Part shown: piece by piece, positions 1 through 9,936 of the stretch
How positions within the stretch are numbered: the first letter of the stretch is position 1
Layout: each line of letters begins with the position of its first letter
Assembly: GCA_951802425.1 (NCBI GenBank)
Contig: OX637796.1
Location: 868,001-932,000, forward strand
Direction: 5' to 3'
DNA from: Clavaria fumosa
Lineage: Eukaryota > Basidiomycota > Agaricomycetes > Agaricales > Clavariaceae
Length of the DNA: 64,000 nucleotides
Notes under the pieces: model-generated
Told to the model about the DNA's origin: nothing
Seen by the model: the letters and a program-made list of their open reading frames with translations, nothing else
The model's database searches: none
Program-made: the position numbers and the translations under genes

Positions 1-58
1 TTCTCTTAAGACTCTGACTAACATGGCTCAATTGCTGTCGTGCGTATTTCTCTTGCAG

Positions 59-1562
59 TTTAGCGACCGAGACAGAGTATGTTCGAAGCCGTCTCGCCCA
101 ATATGGCAACGACCTTCTCTCTCTTGGAGTAGATGGGTTCAGGCTCGATGCTGCCAAACGTTCGTTTTGGACTAAACTAGTTATGCTCCATTGAGTTATA
201 TGCACTACAGATATGCCCACCGGTGACATTGCAAACATTCTGCAGCGACTCACGCAAAGTCCATACATCACGCAAGAAGTGGTTTTTGGTGGAGAGGTCC
301 AACCCAACGAGTATGAGATCACCGGTCAGTGCGATTCGTTCGTGTGCAAAGAAATGATCTTGGGAAAGACTTATACATTATTACAGGAGATGTTCAAGAG
401 TATTGTTTCTCCATCCGAGCATCGGCAGCCATGTGACCACGAGTTTTTAGGTTTCGTTATGCCAGCGCGTTGAAATCCGCTTTTCTCGGTGGCAGCCTAT
501 CTGATATCAAGGACCTTGACAGCCGAGGTGTGCTTTGCCATCGGCCTCCTAGTGTGATGCTAATTTGCATTAATAGGTTGGGTCCAAGGCGGGAAAGCCA
601 ACGTCTTTATCTCGAATCATGACACCGAACGCGTGAGTCCCGTCAGGCCGTGTCCTCTGGCAATTTCTAATCTTGTCTACAGAATGGGGATTCCCTCAAT
701 TACAACTCCCCTTCCAACACATACCTACTAGCTACCATCTTCTCGCTGGCCCATCCATATGGGACGCCGACGATCCTTTCAAGCTACGCCTTCTCGAACA
801 ATGACGATGGCCCACCGAATAGCGGTACGACTCTTTTCCTCAAGCTTTACTCCACGTTTCATTTCCTCTGCCAGGTGCGGGAACATGCAGCGGCACTGGT
901 GGGGAGAACGGCTGGCTTTGCCAGCACCGCTGGGCAGCCATCACGGGCATGGTCAGGTTCCGGGAGACCGTCAGCTCTGACCCATCCATCTCGAACTGGG
1001 TGTCGCCTCAGGCAGACCGTATCGCTTTTGGCCGAGGTTCGTTTGACGTCGTGGAGGTGTCAAGGACCACGCCTCGTTTCTTACACGCCTGGCAAGTGAC
1101 TTACTTATCACTTTTCATTTTGGCGTATGATACAGGAGCGCTTGGATTTGTCGCTATCAATAATAATGATGGCGGTTGGGACGCAATGCTTCATACTGAT
1201 ATACTGGACGGTGCTTACTGCGATGTCATCAGCGGCATGTTGAGTAACAACAAGTGCACTGGCGCTACGTAAGTACTGCCTTATCCCCTTTCTCCTTTTC
1301 CTTTGTGGTATCGCGCCGAAAATCTCTCTGCTTTTATTATAGGATTACCGTGTCCAATGGACAGATAAGGACGACTGTCCCCCTGCGTGGCGCCATCGCC
1401 ATCCACGCCAATTCCAGATTATCTGGTGTTAGTAATCACCTGGACAAATTACGTAATGATGCACTTCATTCGGGCATGACCAGAACTGTGCCACAGCTCA
1501 GTCTTACATTTGACTGGGCTGTGAGTAGTTTCCTTTTTCACCTCGCACTAGTACTTTTCTGA
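59..1562 (+). CDS. Secreted alpha-amylase (GH13), 5'-truncated by window edge
   Basis: Partial gene: the window opens inside an intron, and the first visible exon begins at 59 after a TTGCAG acceptor. It aligns exon for exon with the complete amylase at 2359-4446. Seen here are the GH13 nucleophile motif GFRLDAAKH (split by an intron after AAA C), the QEVVFGGEV segment with the acid/base Glu, and FISNHDTER with the third catalytic Asp. The C-terminal part includes GFVAINNND and a tail rich in Thr and Val. Splice sites recur at the positions used in the second copy. After the shared region the reading frame runs on to a stop at 1562, giving a longer and different C-terminus; an unseen intron near 1520 (GTGAGT) could change that end. 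Role from family knowledge: hydrolysis of internal alpha-1,4 bonds in starch outside the cell. No frame break was found in the visible part. The 5' half lies outside the window. Confidence 0.8.
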
Positions 1563-2358
1563 TGCTAGGATAGAATGGACTATCCCTACTAGGAGGTACT
1601 ACTGCAATGCTTACATTTGACTGCCATTAGCCCAGTGGGCTAATGGACTATCCCTAGTTTTTCAATATCTTGACCATGTGGATTTGTGTTGAAGGTAGGC
1701 TGAGGACAGTACAATTAGTGTTCTGGGAAATAGCCAAGGCAAATTTGCGCTGGGTGAATTCACCCTGCAAATTTGCGCTAATTTGCTGGTGAAATAGATG
1801 GGGCCTGAAAACCGCTGGTGAAATAGGGTGAAATTGGCTATTTTGCACAGCCATCCTGCCTGGTACACGGAGCATTGATCATGACGCAATAATTGAAATA
1901 AAATACATTTGAGTTTCAGTAAAATTTGCTGGCTCGCACTGACTGCACAACATTGTACTGTACAATGCGGCACAGACAATTAGGTAACTATAAACAATGG
2001 ACTTGTGGATGATATATCAATACAGACAGTCATTTGCTCGAGCTGAGGGGACCTTGACAGTCATTCTTGCCCTAACAAACCACCTATGGGTTTATGTCAA
2101 TTACTATATGTTCAGAACAGTACATTTGTCATATACTTCGTTTCAAATGGTTTGTGCCTGCAGATCTCCCCAACTTGTGTGCAACCAAATTGAAGGGGAT
2201 TGAAAAATGTTTCAACAAATTTCCATTTATGTTGCTTCCGAGTCTGACTAAGTCACGTGATAACCACCTTCGACAATGTCATATGTGGAATAGCTCATTC
2301 CGGCTCAACGTTCATTCCCCTCACCAAAAAAACGTCTCTGTGTTCAACGCCAGACATC
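1563..2358. other. Intergenic region with short palindromic repeats
   Basis: This separates the two amylase genes and no convincing gene is seen. At 1740-1790 a 13-bp word (GCAAATTTGCGCT) occurs twice around the palindrome GGGTGAATTCACCC. At 1626-1646 there is an inverted repeat CATTAGCCC-AGT-GGGCTAATG, and the word ATGGACTATCCCTA occurs twice (about 1573 and 1644). These look like remains of a small fold-back or inverted-repeat element. The promoter of the downstream amylase must lie in the last few hundred bases, but no clear TATA box was identified. Confidence 0.4.
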
Positions 2359-4446
2359 ATGCTGGCCCAGTCGCTCCTTACAGCTACATTTATTCTATCG
2401 TCATTTCACGCCATCGTCCGTGCCTCCCCTGCTGCCCTCGAGGGACGCAGCCCCGCCAACCCCAAGCAGGTCATCATACAGCTATTTGGCTGGTCTTGGG
2501 ACAGCATTGCCGCGGAATGTAGGGATTTTATTGGACCCGCAGGATATGGCTACGTTTCAGGTAATTGCGCGACGTCTTAGCACATACTACCCTCGCGGGC
2601 TGAATGATCAAATGGTGTAGTGAATCCACCGCAAGAACACATACAAGGGCCTCAGTGGTGGACCGAGTACCAGCCTGTGTCTTATCAACTGGTTTCGAGG
2701 CATGGAAATCGACAACAGTTTTCCAATATGATCCAAGAATGTCATTCTGCCGGTGTCAAGGTCATCGTAGGTAGGTAACTTCAAGCGCCGTTAATTTGTC
2801 TTAACAACGTTTCTCTCTTTCAGATACCCTATTCAATCATATGACTGGTGTAAACAGCGGTGTAGGCGTCGCTGGCTCTGGATTCTCGCATTATGAATAC
2901 CCCAAGATCTATTCGTACACTCATTTCCATCATAATTGTGGTACCTCGGACGACAATATCCAAAACTACAACGACCGTAATCAAGTGCAGAATTGCCAGC
3001 TTGTCAATTTAGCGGAGTGAGTCTGATTCTCTTAAGACTCTGACTAACATGGCTCAATGCTATCATGCGTATTTCTCTTGCAGTTTAGCGACCGGGACAG
3101 AGTATGTTCGAAGCCGTCTCGCCAAATATGGCAACGACCTTCTCTCTCTTGGAGTAGATGGGTTCAGGCTCGATGCTGCCAAACGTTTGTTTTTGTGCTA
3201 AATTAGTTTTTGCTCTATTTGGGTTAATTATATGCGCTTCAGACATGCCCACCGGTGACATTGCGAACATTCTGCAGCGACTCACGCAGAGTCCATACAT
3301 CACGCAAGAAGTGGTTTTTGGTGGAGAGGTCCAACCCAACGAGTATGAGATCACCGGTCAGTGCGATTCGTTCGTGTGCAAAGAAATGATTTTGGGTAAG
3401 ACTTATACATTATTACAGGAGATGTTCAAGAGTATTGTTTCTCTACCCGAGTGTCGGCAGCCATGTGACGATGAGTTTTTAGGTTTCGCTACACCTACGC
3501 GTTGAAATCTGCTTTTCTCGGCGGCAGCCTATCTGATATCAAGGACCTTGATAACCGAGGTGTGCTTTGCCATCGGCCTCCTAGTGTAATGGCTAATTTG
3601 CATTAATAGGTTGGGTCCAAGGCGGGAAAGCCAACGTCTTTATCTCGAATCATGACACCGAACGCGTGAGTCCCGTCAGGCCGTGTCCTCTAGTAATTTC
3701 TAATCCTTCCTTGTATACAGAATGGGGGTTCCCTCAATTACAATTCCCCCTCCAACACATATCTACTAGCCACCATCTTCTCGCTGGCCCATCCATATGG
3801 GACGCCGACGATCCTTTCAAGCTACGCCTTTTCGAACAACGACGATGGCCCACCGAACGGCGGTACGACTGTTCCCTCCCTCCGAGATTTCTGTCCCTGT
3901 GAGCCTCTTTTTGATCCTCGATCAGGTGCGGGAACATGCAGCGAGACGGGTGGCGCCAACGGTTGGTTGTGCCAGCACCGCTGGCTCGCCGTCACAGGCA
4001 TGGTCGGGTTCCGCAACATCGTCAACCTTGATCTTTCCATCACGAACTGGGTGTCACCTCAGAACGACCGCGTTGCATTCGGCCGAGGTGCGTTGGCAAA
4101 GTGGTCCCAGGAGGACGTTGACTCTCTGATGGACAATTATACCAATAAATTCCTCTCAATATAGGCATGCTCGGATTCGTCGCCATCAATAACAATGATG
4201 CCCCGTGGACTGTGTCTCTAGCGACGTCGATGCCGAACGGATCCTATTGCGATGTCATCACCGGCGTACGCAGCGGCAACTCGTGCACGGGTGTCGTGTT
4301 CGTACTATATCTCCCGCCCGCTTTGCTTTCAATGTCGTGCCGTGCTGACGACCTACTTGCGCAGCATCACGGTCAAAACCAAAATATACGCGACGGTGCC
4401 TCCGCGCAGCGCCTTCGCGATCCACGCGCAGTCGAGGCGGTTTTGA
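2359..4446 (+). CDS. Secreted alpha-amylase (GH13), complete
   Basis: My model has 11 exons: 2359-2560, 2621-2770, 2824-3016, 3084-3184, 3243-3360, 3483-3559, 3610-3665, 3721-3862, 3926-4087, 4165-4297 and 4365-4446. It gives 471 residues with all phases consistent. The start ATG opens a typical signal peptide (hydrophobic core [11 protein letters not shown], then [10 protein letters not shown]). All four GH13 regions are present: VDTLFNH (about 117-123), GFRLDAAKH with nucleophile Asp about 212, [11 protein letters not shown] with acid/base Glu about 238, and FISNHD with Asp about 296. It ends with a beta-rich C domain and no starch-binding module. The family splits starch and glycogen at internal alpha-1,4 links outside the cell. 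It lies about 0.8 kb downstream of a sister copy in the same direction, so it is a tandem duplication. Nothing is broken, so it is probably functional. Confidence 0.88.
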
Positions 4447-4762
4447 CCTCGGCGTTGAGTAGCACTCGATGTCAACGCCTAGATCTCGGACTGGTTAGGA
4501 CTTCGCGCAGAAGAGGGACTCGAGAACGCGCGTCTCGTGAATGCCAGCACCAGTTTTTTTAAATATACACATGGACAACGGACCATACGTAAATAAATTA
4601 CACAGCTCTTTTCACAGACTTGGTCCGTTGTGTGAGCGTCGAAGACCACAGCGCCGGCGGGCGAGGCAGGATCAGGTAGGAAGACGACGAGTGCTGGAGC
4701 CATGTCATTGACGGATTCGCGTGCGTAATCGACAGGGGCCAAGTCGACCCGAAGCTCGACCT
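4447..4762. other. Convergent intergenic region between amylase and Utp16-like gene
   Basis: This is the shared 3' region of two convergent genes. Read on the minus strand just past the Utp16-like stop, a frame opening MKVELRVD and containing LPDPASPAGAVVFDAHTTD stays open to about 4619. The same frame recurs downstream of other Utp16-like copies (about 40.4, 42.75 and 63.5 kb). I cannot say whether it is translated or is simply conserved 3' UTR. Confidence 0.4.
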
Positions 4763-5707
4763 TCATTTTCGCCTCACAAAGTGCCGTGCGGGGCCGTTGG
4801 TCTTCAAGACTCCAAGGTTGACTGAGCAGGAGAAAAAGATTAGCGAGACATTCAGAGAACAGGTAGAGCCTGGGGCTTGTTTGACCTGGGCGCCGCTCCC
4901 AGCCTTTCACGGTCGACGACCGCTTGAAATTGAGACTCCTCGAGACGAAGCGCTGCACCTTTTTGTTCGGTGCGGTCGCAGCCGTGGCGAGCGACTGCAG
5001 CTGCTGAGCGTCGGGTAGCGTGCGGACAGTTTTGGACCTAAGGAAGTGGGGGCTCGTCATCCCCGAGTTGGAGAGCAGAGAATATGCATTTTGTGGGGAA
5101 GGGAAAAGAAAAAGTGGCGATGTCCCAAAGTGACTCACCCTACTATCAAGCTCTTGCTGGATTCCTTACGTCTCTTCCGGGACCGTTTTGACTTGGCCGC
5201 AGAAGGGTTTGAGGGCAGGGGTTTGGACGAGGAGGCCTTGAACGCAGCAGCAAAGATATGGTCCGGCAATCGAAGATCTTCTTCCTCCTCATGCCCGCCT
5301 GAGCGCACCGACGCGTCCCCGACCTCCTTTATGTTCAGCCTGTCCCCAGACACTGCGTTTTTTCGCCGATGCTCACCGCCCCTGTCATCTTCCTCTTCCA
5401 TCTCTTCTTCCATCCGGCCAGCGGCAGATCCGGCGGACCCGGCTCGCGACGCATCCTCCTCCTCTTCATCACCGCCGTTAAGAGCCCCGACCCGCGCCGC
5501 CCGCTTCTCGTGGTTCCTCAAAGCGCGCTCCTTCAGCATCCTGTCCCGCTCCCGGTTCAACGCCTTGAGCGTGCGCCGCTGCGACGCATGCACGCGTCTC
5601 AGCTTGCTGTCGTCGCGCTGGACGTGCCCCTTGCTGACGGTCAGCGGGACGGACTCTGGTGCGTCGGTGTCGTCGCTGCTGTCAGTGGGGTGCGTGGAGG
5701 CCGTCAT
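4763..5707 (-). CDS. U3 snoRNA-associated protein, Utp16/Bud21-like
   Basis: Three exons on the minus strand (5707-5139, 5037-4886, 4821-4763) encode 259 residues with GT-AG introns of 101 and 64 bp. The N-terminal two thirds is charged and low in complexity: an Arg/Lys helix (RERDRMLKERALRNHEKR) then acidic EEE runs. Next comes LRLPDHIFAAAFKASSSK, a basic KSKRSRKRRK stretch, and a C-terminal block SKTVRTLPDAQ...GWERRP...GPARHFVRRK. This pattern (DHxFAAAF, then a VRTLPDA block and KGWERRP) is what I recognise as the U3 snoRNA-associated family (yeast Bud21/Utp16), an SSU-processome component acting on 18S pre-rRNA in the nucleolus. The start is the ATG of MTASTHPTDSS. It is the only copy of seven in the window with all splice sites and frames intact. 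A retrotransposon now begins 42 bp upstream of the ATG, so its promoter has been replaced or displaced. The family call is by pattern; the gene model is firm. Confidence 0.75.
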
Positions 5708-5749
5708 TGGTTGAATTCCTCTGGAGGGGGGTAAAGAGGAAGAGAGGAA

Positions 5750-6027
5750 ACAGAAGGGTTCGGTCACACAAAGTGAGACAAGAACACGTTGTCTTGGCCA
5801 ACGAAAGGCCCCTCACGTGCAGTCCCCCCATCGACCTCAATCATCCCCACTGCTCGAGATACATTGCATCATATACTCTCAACACACTTCCATGACATCA
5901 TGAGCTTCCTGCTTGTATATAATCATGGCTTCTTCACTCAATTTCCAACCCCCCCCATAATCGCTACACCAAAGTCGCTACACCATAGTCGCTACACCAA
6001 ACTTGAAGTCGCTACATCTTCGCGCTA
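5750..6027 (+). repeat. Split direct repeat A1 of Ngaro-like element
   Basis: The 278-bp left terminal repeat is matched by 11272-11549. Near its right end the word GTCGCTACACC recurs about four times in tandem with small changes (5960-6015). The repeat ends on the first base of the gag start codon. Confidence 0.88.
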
Positions 6028-8025
6028 TGGTTATCACGACTCACAGCTCTGTGGCTCCTCGCGACTCCGTCCCTCAGGGCCCACCCCTTCAGGACTCCGA
6101 CTCCAGCAACCTTCCAGCTCTACCTGGAGCGGATCCGGCGATTGCGGGAGGAGGAATGCAAGTGCCGCCACTAAGGATCCATGTCTGCCATCTGCCTGGG
6201 GCCACCCCGGCCATTCCTTCCGCCCCTGGCGGGGCATCGCAAGGGCGCTCAAGAGCGGCCTCGGGTTCTCCCCCACCTCCGGCCGGTAGGGATCCTGGAG
6301 GAAAGAGGGCTCGACGCGACCCCCCAGCCCCGGAAGCACCCGCGACCCCGGGGAGAGCCCCGTCCGCTGCTGACCGAGGATCCAGCTCCCTCACATCAGC
6401 TCCCTCCCTTTCTCATGCAGCTGCACCCCAGTCTTCTCCTCCTCGCCGGCACCCCGTGAGTCCGACCGCCCGGGCTCCCGATCGTGCACCACCTTCGCCC
6501 ACTCGCCCAGGTGCAGGCGAGGATGCCCCGGCACTTCCAACCTCAGGTGCGGGCGGCTCTGGGCCTCCACCCTCGGCGCTCCCAGGACCGGCGCACGCAC
6601 CCCCTCCATCGAGTGGAACGGCAGGCTCCGGGGCGGCGGGGGATCCGGCTCCCACACTCGACCAGGTGCTCGGGCACCCTGTATTCGCTGAAGCAATGAA
6701 GCTTGCAATCCAGCATCTCGGGTACACGCATTCACACTCTGGGCCAGCGGGGCCCCTCCTGGCACCTGGCCCGGGTGCGCCTCCCGGCCCGCAGGCCTTA
6801 CGACTTGCCGCAGCAGCTCCTCCTCCTGGCCTGCAGGCCGCAGCCCCACGCTTGGATGCTGCTATCCACTCTGCGGTTTCGCGCCCTACCGCCGCTGCGG
6901 TCGCTCATTTCCCACGCCTGGGTGAGTGATATTCCGCCCTTGAATGCTGGCCGCAGCTCAGTTCGTTCCAGATGCACCCCCCCATCTTGCGGCAGCAGGT
7001 GGGGGCCCTCTGCCTTCTACCGCCGCTGCGGTCACTCATCTCCCATGCTTGGGTGAGTGATATTCCGCCCTTGAATGCTGGCCGCAGCTCAGATCACTAC
7101 AGATGCGCCCTCTCACCTTGCGGCAGCAGGTGGGGGCCCTCCGCCTGCTCCCCCAGTGGCAGGGATGGGGCCGCTGCCAGTGCCCCGCCATGTCCTCCCG
7201 GCTGGGATCGGCAGTGTCCAGCTCGATGCTCACGCAGTCGCGGACCACCCGGGGATTGTCGGGATTCTTGAAGAAGGGTGGGCGTCGCATATCCCCCTCT
7301 TGGCCCTCACGAATGAAGCATGTCGGGCTGCTCTCTTCGTTGACTACTCCGGAGCCGGCGCTCTCACAAAGAGGCCCCAGCTGGCTTCGGATTCGGCCGC
7401 TGAACCGGGCATGTCGCTGGGGGACTGGGTGGAGTCCTGGCCCCGTTTCTGTGGCTATGTTGCCAGGCACCTTGCATCCCCTGATCGCGTGGCAATCTCC
7501 AAGGCGTTTCATGCCCACTTCGCTGGCATCCAAGCCCGAGTTGACTTTAAACCAAAGTTCGTCCTGTATTTAGAGTATGACATCCATATTTGCACCCTGT
7601 GGGTGTCTCGGCCGGGAACTTTCTCCCCAGCAACCTTCCATGACAGCGTCTGGGCCCATATTGTTGATCGTGCAAGAGACCGTGCTGTGTCTGATGCAAT
7701 CAGGGAAGCGAGATTCTCCCTGAACAGCCGATCCTCTGCCCCGGCGGGATTGGGCTCCTTTTGTGGACGTGGCTCAGGCCCCCGCCCCGGCCACCGTCCC
7801 AGTGTCTGCTACGTGTGTGGTGGTGACCACCCAGGGAGGGTCTGTCAGAGCAGCTCGAACAGTTTCCTCTCGAAGACCCCGGCTGGTTGGAAGGGGCCAA
7901 ATGGCCAATCCATCTGCTTTCGTTTCAATGGCACCAGCAGGGGATGCAGCTCCACCTCCTGTGGCTTCTCCCACGTCTGTTCTAGGTGCGGGGCCTCCGG
8001 GCATAGCGCCCAAAACCACCCCTAG
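6027..8025 (+). CDS. Ngaro-like element Gag protein
   Basis: Three exons (6027-6921, 6972-7052, 7103-8025) give 632 residues; both introns are exactly 50 bp. The N-terminal half is Pro/Ala/Ser-rich and disordered-looking. The middle (about residues 350-540) is a folded region without a motif I can name. The C-terminal end has two or three Cys/His clusters (CYVCGGDHPGRVC, CFRFNGTSRGCSSTSCGFSH, CSRCGASGHSAQNH), consistent with nucleic-acid binding by a capsid-like protein. I joined the exons because the frame resumes exactly as D-A-P-x-H-L-A-A-A-G-G-G after each intron. Exon 2 plus its intron is a 131-bp tandem duplication of the neighbouring unit. The start ATG sits at the A1/internal boundary. 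The C-terminus overlaps the reverse transcriptase ORF in another frame. Confidence 0.75.
6888..7149 (+). repeat. 131-bp tandem duplication containing an exon and an intron
   Basis: Two copies of a 131-bp unit (intron starts 6922 and 7053) each hold a 50-bp GTGAGT...CAG intron and an 81-nt (27-codon) exon part, so the duplication keeps the gag frame. The copies differ at scattered bases, including around the acceptor (TTCCAG against CTACAG). Confidence 0.85.
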
Positions 8026-9661
8026 TGCAGGACTTTATCCTATCGTGACTCTGCTCCTCTGGAAGGAGTGGGAGTCCGCGCTGCGAGAGGCCGGCCTCCT
8101 GGAACAATTCTCTGATGTCCCCCTTGGGATTCAATATGGCTTTCGTCTCGGTGTCTCTTCCGTCATTAAGGAGGTTTTCTCTCCCCCAAACCATAAATCA
8201 GCATTAGAAAATGAAGCTTTTGTTACCGCACAAATAGAGAAAGAGGTGTCCCTCAGACGCTATTCATCCCCCCTCCCGCCCGCATTATTCCTTGCAATGT
8301 ATGGACTATATAGAACTTCTCCCCTCGGGGTCGTCTCGACCACGAAGCTCCGCTTGATCCAGGATCATTCTTTTCCATGCTTGTCTCAATCAATGAACTC
8401 TGTAAATTCTGAAATAGATGCCGCCCAATCTCAGTGCGACTGGGGGTCGTTCATCGACTGCTTCACTGCTATTCAGGATGCGCCCCCCGGAACCCAAGTC
8501 GCCGTCTTCGACGTCGACTCCGCCCATCGCCGCATGCCCGTTTGGCCAAAGGATCGTCTGCATGTCTGTGTGGCCTGGCAGGGCATGGTCTATATGGACC
8601 ATTGCTGCTGTTTTGGTTGCACAAGCTCTAGCAGAATCTTTGGCCATTGTGCGGACGCAGCGAAGGCGATCTTCCTCTCGCGCGGTGTCCACCACATCCT
8701 CAAATGGGCGGACGACTTCACCTTTTGGCGATATCCCGTGCCTGCTGCGCCTTCCGCACCATGGTCTTACTCCTTCGATGAATCTCTTATCTGGGCCACA
8801 GCAGCCGATCTGGGGTGGCCATGGTCCCCTTCCAAATGCTCTCCTTTTGCAACCCGCTTCCAGTACATCGGCTTTGACTGGGACCTTGTAAACAAGTCCG
8901 TGTCGATCCCAGACTCCAAAAAGGCCAAGTTTCTGGCTAAGCTGGAACTGTGGAAGCACGGCCACTCAGTCGACCTACGGTCATGTCTGTCCCTCATTGG
9001 GTCTCTGAACCATTGCTCAGTAGTTGTGCCTCTGAGCCGGGCTCACCTCCCCTCATTCTATGCCTTTGCAGCTCGCTTTGCAGCCTCAAAATCTGAGTTC
9101 GTGCGCCTCTTCCCTTCCCGGAGCGTGTTGGATGACGTTCACTGGTGGAAGGTCCGGCTCTCATCAACATGGTGCGGCATTCACATCAAAGCGCACGGCC
9201 CGGAGCACCCTGACCCTTTTGCCGTCGACGCCTCGACGGACTGGGGGATTGGCCTAGTCTACAGGGATAGATGGCTCGCCTGGCCTCTCAAAGATGGCTG
9301 GAGGATGGACGGCCGCGATATCGGATGGGCAGAGATGGTGGCACTAGAGCTAGCAGTGCTCTCGGCCATTCATCTAGGGATCAACAGATCGACACTGGTG
9401 GTGCTCTCAGACAATCAAGGCGTCGTACGCGCCTTCACCGCAGGTCGCTCCCGTGGACCGGCCCAAAACGCCATGTTACGCCGCATCCTGCTCCTGCTCT
9501 ATGAGCACGAGCTGTGGCTCCGAATGGTTTGGATCCCATCGGCACAGAACCCGGCTGACGGCCCATCCCGGGGCCGTTTCCCAACCATGGGCCGCATCCA
9601 GTTCCCGCCAAAAGTGCCCAGTTGTCTGCGCAGCTTCGTGGGACACGCCGTCCATGTCTGA
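7901..9661 (+). CDS. Ngaro-like element reverse transcriptase / RNase H
   Basis: The frame is open from 7763 and overlaps the end of gag; 7901 is its first ATG, so the true start may be earlier if translation couples to gag. Reverse transcriptase motifs in order: KLRLIQDHSFP (palm/finger region), VAVFDVDSAHRRMPV (motif A), FGCTSSSRIFG, and KWADDFTFW, where W-A-D-D stands in place of the usual Y/F-x-D-D box. Then FQYIGFDWDL, a connector, and RNase H with DPFAVDASTDWGIG, E in WAEMVALELA, D in VLSDNQGVVRAF, and a final NPADGPSRG. The fused RT-RH arrangement and the following recombinase match DIRS-order elements. It makes element cDNA in the cytoplasm or capsid. No internal stop was found. Confidence 0.85.
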   Translation: MANPSAFVSMAPAGDAAPPPVASPTSVLGAGPPGIAPKTTPSAGLYPIVTLLLWKEWESALREAGLLEQFSDVPLGIQYGFRLGVSSVIKEVFSPPNHKSALENEAFVTAQIEKEVSLRRYSSPLPPALFLAMYGLYRTSPLGVVSTTKLRLIQDHSFPCLSQSMNSVNSEIDAAQSQCDWGSFIDCFTAIQDAPPGTQVAVFDVDSAHRRMPVWPKDRLHVCVAWQGMVYMDHCCCFGCTSSSRIFGHCADAAKAIFLSRGVHHILKWADDFTFWRYPVPAAPSAPWSYSFDESLIWATAADLGWPWSPSKCSPFATRFQYIGFDWDLVNKSVSIPDSKKAKFLAKLELWKHGHSVDLRSCLSLIGSLNHCSVVVPLSRAHLPSFYAFAARFAASKSEFVRLFPSRSVLDDVHWWKVRLSSTWCGIHIKAHGPEHPDPFAVDASTDWGIGLVYRDRWLAWPLKDGWRMDGRDIGWAEMVALELAVLSAIHLGINRSTLVVLSDNQGVVRAFTAGRSRGPAQNAMLRRILLLLYEHELWLRMVWIPSAQNPADGPSRGRFPTMGRIQFPPKVPSCLRSFVGHAVHV

Positions 9662-9936
9662 TGTCGTGCTTTGTCTGGCGCAGTTTATTTTGTGTGCTCT
9701 ACTACTTCAGGCCTGCAGGCTGCATTCCGTACCCTAGTCACTCCGCTGTATCCTAATTAAAGGTTACAATTCTGACTTTGATTGAACCCCCTTCGTCTCG
9801 CTGCTCATCAGGCCACGTCACGAGTAGGCTGTCGGGTCATTTCGCGTTATGGGCTGTCAACCGAGTGTGGCCTGTCAGCCGAGTGTCTCAACTGCAACGC
9901 TGCCCGCCAACTGACCAAGTGACCTACACTGCTGCC

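Noticed and set aside
6034..6727. Long minus-strand open frames opposite the Ngaro gag N-terminus
   Set aside because: GC-rich Pro/Ala coding often leaves the opposite strand open. Gag in plus joins the zinc-knuckle part through two introns.
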